From contig CAZOGW010000107.1 of assembly GCA_964579415.1 (NCBI GenBank), positions 1 to 10,272 on the forward strand: a stretch of 10,272 nucleotides of DNA. The letters are read 5' to 3'. Of this stretch, positions 1 through 8,340 are shown piece by piece. Origin of the DNA: CAZOGW01 sp964579415 (GTDB lineage Bacteria; Actinomycetota; Acidimicrobiia; Spongiisociales; UBA5794). Made by a program: the position numbers and the translations under genes. How positions within the stretch are numbered: position 1 is the first letter of the stretch; the number at the start of each line of letters is the position of its first letter. Under the pieces are notes generated by a model that was not told the DNA's origin, searched no databases, and saw only the letters and a program-made list of their open reading frames with translations.

Positions 1-3064
<3,064 letters not shown>

Positions 3065-3244
3065 GAGGGGATCCTCCTCTAGCGAGTCAAATGGGGCTGG
3101 GCGAAGGCGAGAATGGGCGGACGGGCAGGGCGGAACGTGTCAGAGACGGTCCTGTGGGCAGACAGCAGAAAGACCAGGATAGCACACCACCATCCTGGCT
3201 CGACACGGCGAGAGTCGCGCTGACATCTTCAACTGGCAGGAGGG

Positions 3245-3273
3245 AAGATACAGGGAGGCTCGGACCTAGTCAA
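3245..3273 (-). promoter_or_regulatory. Promoter candidate for rpoB
   Basis: On the minus strand there is a -35 TTGACT (3273-3268), a 17-base spacer and a -10 TATCTT (3250-3245). It predicts a start near 3238 and a leader of about 175 bases before the TTG of rpoB. Actinobacteria commonly have a separate rpoB promoter in the rplL-rpoB gap. It lies downstream of repeat element A, which would separate rplJL transcripts from rpoB. The remainder of the 389-base gap (3065-3244) shows no further convincing signal apart from the rpoB ribosome binding site. Confidence 0.6.
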
Positions 3274-3284
3274 GGTCCGCTCGC

Positions 3285-3429
3285 GGCGGGGAGGTACTTG
3301 GTACTCAGTACTTGGTAGCTGGCGCCACTGCAGGCGCCTTTCCGCCGAAGCCCTCACTGAACAGACGTCTGAGGTCTGCGACGCCCCGGCGCGGGATACC
3401 AAGTACCAAGTACCAAGTACCCCCCGCCG
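3285..3429. repeat. Heptamer inverted-repeat element A (rplL-rpoB gap)
   Basis: The left arm (3293-3317) is tandem TACTTGG with one degenerate unit. The right arm (3397-3421) is perfect tandem TACCAAG, the reverse complement. About 80 bases lie between the arms. Pairing continues outside the heptamers into GC-rich flanks (3285-3292 with 3422-3429, one bulged base). On the minus-strand RNA the two arm differences become G-U wobbles. The element begins about 25 bases after the rplL stop codon. It could act as a terminator or RNA processing hairpin, or simply be a dispersed repeat. Confidence 0.8.
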
Positions 3430-3453
3430 GAGCGATGCCTTGCAGACTCTGAA

Positions 3454-3886
3454 CTACCTAAGTTCGACTGTGGCGCCGGCGGCTTCGAGAGTCCCCTTGG
3501 CCTTCTCGGCGGCATCCTTGTCGACGGCCTCGAGGACCGCCTGCGGGGCACCGTCGACGAGGTCCTTGGCCTCCTTGAGGCCGAGGCTGGTGAGGCCGCG
3601 CACCTCCTTGATGACCTGGATCTTCTTCTCGCCGGCTGAGAGGAGGACGACGTCGAACTCNNNNNNNNNNCCCGCCGAGGAGGAGAAGGACGAGTTCGAC
3701 GTCGTCCTCCTCTCAGCCGGCGGGTGCGGCGGCATCGGCGCCGCCGCCGGCGACGGCAGCCATGGCGACCGGGGCGGCCGCGGTGACCTCGAACTTGTCC
3801 TCGAACGCCTTCACGAACTCGGACAGCTCGAGAACCGACATGCTCTCGAAGATGCCGAGCAGCTCTTCAGTGGTAGGGGTAGCCAT
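3454..3886 (-). CDS. rplL: Ribosomal protein L7/L12, interrupted by a fold-back assembly error and 10-N gap
   Basis: L7/L12 forms the mobile stalk dimers that recruit GTPase translation factors. The N-terminal part reads from ATG 3886 as MATPTTEELLGIFESMSVLE, then the alanine/glycine hinge (AAVAGGGADAAAPA). The C-terminal domain reads from the N gap to the TAG at 3454-3456, with EFDVVLLSAGEKKIQVIKEV and ending GATVELR. As written the frame hits TGA near 3720, because the bases 3671 to about 3720 are inverted: read on the plus strand they encode PAEEEKDEFDVVLLSAG, the missing hinge/CTD junction. Correcting the inversion and removing the 28-base overlap gives 129 residues, normal for the family. 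The ATG is two bases after the rplJ stop, and the ribosome binding site GAGGAGG lies in the last rplJ codons. I treat it as an intact gene in the organism, not a pseudogene. Confidence 0.93.
3661..3670. other. Assembly gap (10 N) with fold-back palindrome on both sides
   Basis: Ten unknown bases sit between 31-base inverted arms, 3630-3660 and 3692-3722. Both arms are the same piece of rplL coding sequence in opposite orientation. The junction shows a 5-base shared sequence (CGGCG) where the inverted segment rejoins the true sequence at about 3718-3722. This is the signature of a misoriented or fold-back contig end, not a biological hairpin. Confidence 0.9.
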
Positions 3887-3888
3887 GG

Positions 3889-4824
3889 TCATTCCTCCTC
3901 GGCCGTCGCGGCCTGGTCATCGTCTTCATCGGGATCTCCGGTGGCTGCCTCCTCGGCAACCGTCGCCTCGGCGGGCTCTGTCTCGGCCGCGGCGTCCTCT
4001 TCGTCGGGCACGTCCTCGGCCACAGGCTCATCGTCGGCCGCAGGCACCTCCTCGGCAGGCGCATCGTCGGTCGCAGGCTCCTCCACGGCCGCAGACTCTT
4101 CGGCAGGAGCCTCGTCGGCGTCCACGGTGCTCTTCTCGCCGCCGTCGTCGGGGGTGTCGGCCGTGTCCGGAGTGTCAGGGCTCTCCGGAGAGTCCGGGCT
4201 CTCAGGGCTGTCCGGACTTTCCGGGCTCTCGGCGGACTCCGCAGGTGCCGGGGCCTCGTCGGCGACGGACCCCTCATCGACAGCACCGGACGGTGCCGGG
4301 ACTTCCTCCGACTCCTTCTTGTCCAGGAGCTGCCCCAGCACGGAGGCCGTGTTGCGTGGCAGCGCGGACAGCACGCCGGCGAGCCGGGCCATCGGTGCCT
4401 TCATCGCGCCGGCCAGCTTGGCCAGCAGGACCTCTCGGGGCTCGATATCGGCCAGCTCCCTGACCCGCTCCGGGGTGAGGCGGTCCCGCCCCAGTAGGCC
4501 GCCCTTGACGACGAACACCTCGTGAGCGGTGGAGAACTCCTTGAGCACCTTGGCGGTGGCAACGGGATCGCCGTCGGCGAAGGTGACCCCGGTGGGCCCG
4601 ACGAGAAGTTCGTCGAGCTCGGACAGGTCGAGATCGGCGACGGCGCGGCGCGCCAGCGTCATCTTGACGACCTTGAACTCGGCGTCCTTCTCCCGGAGAC
4701 CGCGCCGGAGCCGCTGCTGGGCGGCGACGGACAGACCTGCGTACTCGGCAAGGAACACCGCCTGGGCGCGTTCGATGCGCTCCTTGATGTCGGCGACGGC
4801 TTCGACCTTCTCGGGTCTCGGCAT
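3889..4824 (-). CDS. rplJ: Ribosomal protein L10 with a 139-residue acidic C-terminal tail
   Basis: L10 anchors L7/L12 dimers to the 23S rRNA at the stalk base and represses its own operon by binding the leader RNA. Residues 1 to about 172 are a standard L10: MPRPEKVEAVADIKERIERA, AVFLAEYAGLSVAAQQRLR, a KVVKMTLARRA segment and a C-terminal helix ending LGQLLDKKES that would carry L12. Residues 173-311 are an extra low-complexity tail rich in Asp, Glu, Pro, Ala and Ser (about 53 acidic residues and a single Lys). It includes an [ST]-P-[ED] run at 200-222 (SPESPDSPESPD). L10 is usually about 165-180 residues, so the tail nearly doubles it. The start is ATG with TGGAGGAA seven bases upstream (4831-4837). 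The tail ends in AEEE, whose codons serve as the rplL ribosome binding site. Intrinsic disorder is inferred from composition. Confidence 0.95.
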   Translation of the reverse strand: MPRPEKVEAVADIKERIERAQAVFLAEYAGLSVAAQQRLRRGLREKDAEFKVVKMTLARRAVADLDLSELDELLVGPTGVTFADGDPVATAKVLKEFSTAHEVFVVKGGLLGRDRLTPERVRELADIEPREVLLAKLAGAMKAPMARLAGVLSALPRNTASVLGQLLDKKESEEVPAPSGAVDEGSVADEAPAPAESAESPESPDSPESPDSPESPDTPDTADTPDDGGEKSTVDADEAPAEESAAVEEPATDDAPAEEVPAADDEPVAEDVPDEEDAAAETEPAEATVAEEAATGDPDEDDDQAATAEEE

Positions 4825-4871
4825 CTGGGTTCCTCCAGGGTTGTCGTATCCTCAGCCGGCCCCGGAATCAG

Positions 4872-4900
4872 GAAACCCCGCATCGACGTGACGCGGGGTC
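4872..4900 (-). terminator. Attenuator-like hairpin in the rplJ leader
   Basis: On the minus strand ACCCCGC (4899-4893) pairs with GCGGGGT (4881-4875) around an 11-base loop, followed by TTTCC. The T run is short, as is usual in high-GC genomes. It lies between the L10-binding motif and the rplJ start, where a regulated terminator would act when excess L10-L12 binds the leader. Function is inferred from position and shape. Confidence 0.45.
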
Positions 4901-4901
4901 T

Positions 4902-5010
4902 TCGGTCCGGGTGCTGGATCCGCTCCCGGGAAGACGACCTGCGCCGGCGTCGCCATGGCGAGCTTTACGTCCGTACTGGACACCTGCGGTCTGGGGCCGA
5001 GTTGTGAGGT
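4902..5010 (-). promoter_or_regulatory. L10 leader RNA (autoregulatory site of rplJL)
   Basis: On the minus strand this stretch carries AGACCGCAGGTG (4992-4981), resembling the conserved purine-rich core of bacterial L10 leaders. About 35 bases on comes a second motif, CCGGCGCAGGTCG (4947-4935). It sits directly 5' of rplJ, the expected place. In the known system the L10-(L12)4 complex binds this RNA and lowers rplJL expression. I matched it by motif memory and position; a covariance-model search would settle it. Confidence 0.6.
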
Positions 5011-5020
5011 TGTGTCCGGG

Positions 5021-5050
5021 AGGTTAGGTGCCCACCACCGGAAAGGCCAA
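5021..5050 (-). promoter_or_regulatory. Weak promoter candidate just upstream of the L10 leader
   Basis: TTGGCC (5050-5045), 18 bases, TAACCT (5026-5021) on the minus strand. The -10 match is poor, but the predicted start near 5012-5015 would coincide with the start of the L10 leader, and the site lies after the strong hairpin at 5061-5090. It competes with the better-matching but more distant candidate at 5306-5336. Confidence 0.25.
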
Positions 5051-5060
5051 CTCGGCCTAC

Positions 5061-5090
5061 GAAGAAGCCCCCCGGTGGGGGGGCTCCTTC
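5061..5090 (-). terminator. Strong GC hairpin, likely intrinsic terminator of rplKA transcripts
   Basis: On the minus strand GAAGGAGCCCCCC pairs with GGGGGGCTTCTTC through 13 base pairs, one of them G-U, with a four-base loop. The 3' arm is itself pyrimidine-rich (CTTCTTCG), a common form of high-GC terminator. It stands in the rplA-rplJ gap upstream of the L10 leader. A plus-strand action is equally possible by symmetry, but no plus-strand gene precedes it. Confidence 0.6.
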
Positions 5091-5305
5091 ACAGGTACGG
5101 GGACCGGCATGCGGGAGAGTGATTCGCTCTTGAGGATTCGGGCAGACGGCGGGCCAGGAAGCCATCTACACGCTCCACACATGGCGACCGGGGTAGGGGC
5201 CGGTCTCAACGCCACGGTGGCCGAATGATCACCCTCTGGACGGTGGTGGATCGTCCGTTGACCGTATGCGCGATCCCCGTGATCTGAGATTCTTGCGACG
5301 GGGGC

Positions 5306-5336
5306 ATCTTAGCTACGCCGCCCTTGGGCTGGTCAA
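5306..5336 (-). promoter_or_regulatory. Promoter candidate in the rplA-rplJ gap
   Basis: TTGACC (5336-5331), a 19-base spacer and TAAGAT (5311-5306) on the minus strand. The -35 is good and the spacer is long. If used, the leader to rplJ would be about 475 bases and would pass through the hairpin at 5061-5090. The stretch from 5091 to 5305 between them shows no gene and nothing else I can name. Confidence 0.35.
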
Positions 5337-5387
5337 GAGAAATGTCGCGGGGCGTCGCGCAGTCCTCGGAGCTGATGTCGAAGCGGG

Positions 5388-5448
5388 GAGGTACTTGGTA
5401 CCTGGTACCTGGTAAGTCGCGGATACCAAGTACCAAGTACCAAGCACT
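5388..5448. repeat. Heptamer inverted-repeat element B (after rplA)
   Basis: Left arm 5390-5414 (GGTACTTGGTACCTGGTACC and one further half unit) and right arm 5424-5447 (tandem TACCAAG) face each other across only nine bases, giving a compact hairpin of about 24 pairs. On the minus-strand RNA the three differences between the arms are G-U wobbles. The right arm ends about 15 bases after the rplA stop codon. The left flank GCGGGGAGG matches that of elements A and D. Confidence 0.85.
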
Positions 5449-5461
5449 CGGCTGGTGAGAT

Positions 5462-6175
5462 CTACCTCGAGGCCTTGACCAGGTCCTCCAATTCGGAGGG
5501 ATCGATCCTCACGCCGGGGCCCATCGTGGAGGAGAGGCCGACCTTGCGGATGAAGCGACCTTTGGCTGCCGGGGGACGGTTGCGGATCAGCTCGTCGCCG
5601 ATGGCGGCGATGTTGGCCAGCAACAGGTCCGGCTCGAACGAGACCCGGCCCACCGGGATGTGGACGTTGCCGTAGCGGTCGTTGCGGTACTCGACCCGGC
5701 CCGCCTTGAACTCCGAGACGGCCTTGCCGACGTCGGTGGTCACCGTTCCCGACTTGGGATTGGGCATGAGGCCGCGGGGCCCGAGCACCGGACCCAGCTT
5801 GCCCACCTGGGGCATCAGGTCCGGTGTGGCGATGGCGATGTCGAAGTCGAGCGCCCTTCCCTTCTGGAGCTCCTCGACGAGCTCGGCGCCACCGACCACG
5901 TCGGCGCCGGCCTCCTCGGCCGCCCGGGCGTTGTCGCTCTCGGCGAACACCAATACCCGCACCGACTTGCCGGTGCCGTGCGGCAGCGACACCGTGCCGC
6001 GGACGAGTTGGTCCGCCTTGCGGGGGTCGATACCGAGGAGGAAGGCGACATCGATGCTCTCGTCGAACTTGGCGTATGCCAGGGATCGGACGAGGTCGAT
6101 GGCATCCTGGGGTGTGTACATGGTGTGCCGGTCAAAGCGCCGGCCGATGTCCACCTGAGCCTTGGACTTGGGCAT
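5462..6175 (-). CDS. rplA: Ribosomal protein L1
   Basis: L1 forms the mobile L1 stalk of the 50S subunit, which guides exit of deacylated tRNA. The frame gives 237 residues, the usual family length, starting MPKSKAQVDIGRRFDRHTMY. It carries the L1 hallmarks AKFDESIDVAFLLGIDPRKA, QLVRGTVSLPHGTGKSVRV, the GKLGPVLGPRGLMPNPKSGT segment that contacts rRNA, and a C-terminal KVGLSSTMGPGVRID. The ATG at 6175-6173 is three bases from the 100-N gap, so its ribosome binding site is not visible and an upstream start cannot be excluded. The residues after MPKSK align with the normal N-terminus. It follows rplK, as in nearly all bacteria. Confidence 0.96.
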   Translation of the reverse strand: MPKSKAQVDIGRRFDRHTMYTPQDAIDLVRSLAYAKFDESIDVAFLLGIDPRKADQLVRGTVSLPHGTGKSVRVLVFAESDNARAAEEAGADVVGGAELVEELQKGRALDFDIAIATPDLMPQVGKLGPVLGPRGLMPNPKSGTVTTDVGKAVSEFKAGRVEYRNDRYGNVHIPVGRVSFEPDLLLANIAAIGDELIRNRPPAAKGRFIRKVGLSSTMGPGVRIDPSELEDLVKASR

Positions 6176-6178
6176 GGG

Positions 6179-6278
6179 NNNNNNNNNNNNNNNNNNNNNN
6201 NNNNNNNNNNNNNNNNNNNNNNNNNNNNNNNNNNNNNNNNNNNNNNNNNNNNNNNNNNNNNNNNNNNNNNNNNNNNNN
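6179..6278. other. Assembly gap (100 N) between rplK and rplA
   Basis: Exactly 100 N, so probably a placeholder of unknown true length. It hides the last 7-10 codons of rplK, the rplK-rplA spacer and the rplA ribosome binding site. Reading L11 and L1 as one continuous protein across it would be wrong. Confidence 0.95.
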
Positions 6279-6682
6279 GACCTCGCGGTGCCTTCGATGA
6301 TCTTCACCGCGGCGTCGAGATCGTTGGCGTTCAGGTCGGCCATCTTGACCTGGGCGATCTCCTCGAGCTGGCTCCGGGTCACCGATGCCACCTTCTCCTT
6401 GTGCGGCTCGGCCGAGCCCTTCTCGATCTTGGCCGCCTGCCGCAGCATCACCGCCGCCGGCGGGGTCTTGGTCACGAAGGTGAAGGACCGGTCCTCGAAG
6501 ACCGAGATCTCGACCGGAACGATGGTGCCGGTCTGGCTCGCCGTGGCGTCGTTGTACGCCTTGACGAACTCCATGATGTTGACACCGTGCTGACCCAGCG
6601 CAGGACCCACCGGGTAGGCCGGGCTGGCCTGCCCCGCCGGGATCTGCAGCTTGAGCACGGTGACTAGGCGTTTGCGGGGCAT
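6279..6682 (-). CDS. rplK: Ribosomal protein L11, 3' end in the assembly gap
   Basis: L11 sits at the GTPase-associated centre beside the L10-L12 stalk and takes part in factor binding and the stringent response. The 134 visible codons read MPRKRLVTVLKLQIPAGQAS, PVGPALGQHGVNIMEFVKAY, FEDRSFTFVTKTPPAAVML and DLNANDLDAAVKIIEGTAR, where the gap begins. About 7-10 residues are missing compared with a normal length near 141-144. The start is ATG 6682-6680 with AGGAAGA seven bases before it. An open frame extends further upstream into repeat element C, but that extension only translates the heptamers and has no L11 similarity. It lies in the nusG-rplK-rplA order typical of bacteria. Confidence 0.95.
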
Positions 6683-6721
6683 GGGTTCTTCCTGTGTTCT
6701 TACAGCGGAATCTTGTGAGAC

Positions 6722-6792
6722 GGGTACTTGGTACTTGGTACTTGGTATTCGGTAGGTACTGAGTACCAAGTACTAAGTACTAAGTACCACCC
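6722..6792. repeat. Heptamer inverted-repeat element C (nusG-rplK gap)
   Basis: Left arm 6723-6747 is three and a half perfect TACTTGG units. Right arm 6757-6788 is four TACCAAG-type units, three of them altered to TACTGAG or TACTAAG. The loop is nine bases. Here the arm differences are G-U wobbles on the plus-strand transcript and A-C mismatches on the minus-strand one, so this copy lies in the opposite orientation to A and B. Its right end is about 37 bases after the nusG stop. It lacks the GCGGGGAGG flank, with ACGGGTAC instead. Confidence 0.85.
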
Positions 6793-6828
6793 GAAGCGAA
6801 GCTGCTTTCAGCCCCTGCGAAACCTCGC

Positions 6829-7446
6829 TCACAGCTTCAGAATCTGATCGAAGTTGAGCTCGACGGGGGTCTCGCGGCCGAAGATGTCCACCAGCACCCG
6901 CACCTTGGACTGGTCGACGTTGATGTCCTCGATGACGCCGTTGAAGTCGGCGAAAGGGCCCTCCACCACGCGGACGGTCTCGCCCACCTCCCAGGCCGGC
7001 TTGAAGCGGGGTTCCTTCTTCTCCTCGTCCTTGCGGACGCCGAGGATGCGCTCCACCTCGCGGCGGCTGAGCGGCGTCGGCTTGGTGCCGGAGCCGACGA
7101 ACCCGGTCACACCCGGGGTGTTGCGGACGGCGTACCACGAGTCGTCGTCCATGTAGAGGCGCACCAGGATGTAGCCCGGGAACTTCTTCTGCGTGACATT
7201 GACCTTCTTGCCGCCCTTGAACGCCACGACTTCTTCCATCGGGATCACGACATCGAAGATCTTCTCCTCCAGGTGCATCGACTTGATGCGGGTCTGCAGG
7301 TTCGCCTTCACCTTGTTCTCGTAGCCGGAGTACGAGTTGATGACGTACCAGTCTCCGGGCAGGTCGTGCGGGCTGCGCGGCTCCTCGACCGGGGGACGGG
7401 TCTCCTCCGCCTCGACGTCGATGTCCTCGGTGATCTCCACGATCAA
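6829..7446 (-). CDS. nusG: Transcription termination/antitermination factor NusG
   Basis: NusG binds elongating RNA polymerase through its NGN domain and links it to Rho or ribosomes through its KOW domain. The 205-residue reading has an acidic N-terminal extension (1-30) as common in actinobacteria, the NGN domain from DWYVINSYSGYENKVKANL (32 on) through KKFPGYILVRLYMDDDSWY, and the C-terminal KOW domain at about 150-190 (EVGETVRVVEGPFADFNGVI). The start is uncertain. TTG at 7446-7444 overlaps the secE stop as TTGA and follows GGGGGT; GTG at 7440-7438 two codons later is equally possible. It is followed by repeat element C and then rplK. Confidence 0.95.
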   Translation of the reverse strand: MIVEITEDIDVEAEETRPPVEEPRSPHDLPGDWYVINSYSGYENKVKANLQTRIKSMHLEEKIFDVVIPMEEVVAFKGGKKVNVTQKKFPGYILVRLYMDDDSWYAVRNTPGVTGFVGSGTKPTPLSRREVERILGVRKDEEKKEPRFKPAWEVGETVRVVEGPFADFNGVIEDINVDQSKVRVLVDIFGRETPVELNFDQILKL

Positions 7447-7721
7447 TTGACCCCCAGCAACTGCAGGACCGCAGTCTTGAGCACCAGGTCGAGGCCGAAG
7501 GTGAGGCCGGTCACGATCAGCGTGACACTGAGCACGACGACGGTGTAGGTGACGGTCTGCTGCGGCGTCGGCCAGGCGACCTTGCGCAGTTCCTGGCGCA
7601 CCTCGCGCACATACTGCCGGAAGCTGGTGCGCTCCCGGGTGCGCTGGCGCGGCACGCCCTTGCGTCGCTTGCGGGCGCTCTCCTCCGACTTTTCCTGGAG
7701 GCGGCGCTGCTCTCGGTTCAC
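7443..7721 (-). CDS. secE: Preprotein translocase subunit SecE
   Basis: SecE clamps SecY in the Sec translocon of the inner membrane. The product has 92 residues: a basic N-terminal region (RRLQEKSEESARKRRKGVPR), the SecE signature VRQELRKVAWPTPQQ at 41-55 and one membrane helix at about 58-82. This is the normal short actinobacterial form. The start is GTG at 7721-7719, with AAGGGA six bases upstream. It overlaps the following nusG by four bases, so the two are probably translationally coupled, and it stands 67 bases after tRNA-Trp in the same transcription direction. Confidence 0.95.
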   Translation of the reverse strand: MNREQRRLQEKSEESARKRRKGVPRQRTRERTSFRQYVREVRQELRKVAWPTPQQTVTYTVVVLSVTLIVTGLTFGLDLVLKTAVLQLLGVN

Positions 7722-7788
7722 GTCGATCCCTTCAACGATCGGTTGGCCTGGCTCCCGGGCACACCTGCACCGCGGTCACAGACTGGGA

Positions 7789-7865
7789 TGGCAGGGGTGG
7801 CGGGACTCGAACCCACAACCTCCGGTTTTGGAGACCGGCGCTCTGCCAATTAGAGCTACACCCCT
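7789..7865 (-). tRNA. tRNA-Trp (anticodon CCA), 3' CCA encoded
   Basis: The minus strand folds as a cloverleaf: acceptor AGGGGTG with CACCCCT, D stem GCTC/GAGC, anticodon stem CCGGT/ACCGG with loop CTCCAAA (anticodon CCA), and T arm GTGGG-TTCGAGT-CCCGC. The discriminator base is G and CCA is encoded at 7791-7789. Its place before secE-nusG is conserved in actinobacteria. Confidence 0.97.
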
Positions 7866-7893
7866 GTGGGAGGCTTGGGCCCGGTTGCACCTG

Positions 7894-7923
7894 AGTATAT
7901 GGCCCTGCCGCCGACAGTGTAAA
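7894..7923 (-). promoter_or_regulatory. Promoter of the tRNA-Trp-secE-nusG operon
   Basis: TTTACA (7923-7918), an 18-base spacer and TATACT (7899-7894) on the minus strand. The predicted start near 7887 lies about 22 bases before the tRNA 5' end, a normal short leader. This is the best sigma-70-type promoter in the window. Confidence 0.7.
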
Positions 7924-7973
7924 CCTGGGGGTGGGCGTGAGGCTCCGGCGGGCTCCGCAAGATGAGTTCGACG

Positions 7974-8012
7974 CGGGGAGGCACTTGGTACTTGGTACGA
8001 GGTACTAGGTGG
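7974..8012. repeat. Single-armed heptamer element D at the 3' end of the anti-sigma gene
   Basis: The plus strand has the GCGGGGAGG flank, then GGCACTT, GGTACTT, GGTACGA, GGTACTA, GGT. No facing TACCAAG arm is visible within the next 150 bases on either side, so this is a half or decayed copy. From TCGA onward through ACTTGGTAC it agrees with element B at 22 of 24 positions. The last units overlap the end of the anti-sigma reading frame and supply its TAG stop. Confidence 0.75.
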
Positions 8013-8340
8013 CGTGGGCGCGGCGACGGAGGGCCACCAGGACGGCGATGGCGCCGGCCACCGCGGTGGCGGAGGCGGCCGCGATGGCCGGGACCAGCGC
8101 CTCGGAGCGGCGCCGGGGGCGGCGGGGCACCGCGGCGGCCACCTCGACGCGGGGCATGAGTTCGGGGGGTGCCGGGACGGTGGTCACTCCCATCAGGGCC
8201 ATCACCCGGGTGACGCGGCGGGAGCGGGCGGCCTCGGCCTGGCAGGTGAGGCAGCGCGACACGTGGCCGGACAGCAGCGCCGGGGGCTCCATACCGAAGC
8301 GGCTGATTCGGCGGACCGAGGTGCAGGGCAGGCCGCTCAC
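8005..8340 (-). CDS. Small membrane-anchored zinc-finger anti-sigma factor (putative)
   Basis: The 111-residue product has H26-x3-C30-x2-C33 (HVSRCLTC), the signature of zinc-binding anti-sigma (ZAS, zf-HC2) domains, with another Cys at position 6. It then has a basic stretch (VPRRPRRRS, 71-79) and one hydrophobic helix (about 81-104, ALVPAIAAASATAVAGAIAV) ending in RRRAHAT. That topology suits an inner-membrane anchor holding the sigma factor at the membrane. The start is GTG 8340-8338, overlapping the sigma factor stop as GTGA, which implies coupled synthesis. No extracytoplasmic sensor domain is present; only a few residues follow the membrane helix, so a signal would have to act through the cytoplasmic zinc site or another protein. 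The final codon and stop lie in repeat element D. Confidence 0.75.
   Translation of the reverse strand: MSGLPCTSVRRISRFGMEPPALLSGHVSRCLTCQAEAARSRRVTRVMALMGVTTVPAPPELMPRVEVAAAVPRRPRRRSEALVPAIAAASATAVAGAIAVLVALRRRAHAT

Noticed and set aside
3630..3722. A 31-base perfect palindrome as terminator or riboswitch
   Set aside because: Both arms are the same rplL codons beside an N gap, so it is an assembly fold-back.
3454..3886. rplL as a pseudogene with an in-frame stop
   Set aside because: The stop is created by the inverted segment. Correcting it gives a complete 129-residue L7/L12, an essential protein.
3440..4525. A plus-strand Ser/Ala-rich open frame covering rplL and the rplJ tail
   Set aside because: It is the antisense reading of rplL and of the acidic repeat codons of rplJ. 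The only real protein segment in it (PAEEEKDEFDVVLLSAG) comes from the inverted contig end.
5028..5228. Small plus-strand open frame in the rplA-rplJ gap
   Set aside because: It spans the GC hairpin, has no ribosome binding site or recognisable product, and lies in a region with regulatory signals on the other strand.
5462..6769. A single minus-strand protein joining L11 and L1
   Set aside because: The join exists only because the 100 N happen to keep frame. L11 lacks just its last residues and L1 has its own ATG at 6175.
6683..6769. An N-terminal extension of L11 (STYRIPSTKYQVP)
   Set aside because: It only translates heptamer element C. The ATG at 6682 has a ribosome binding site and the normal L11 N-terminus.
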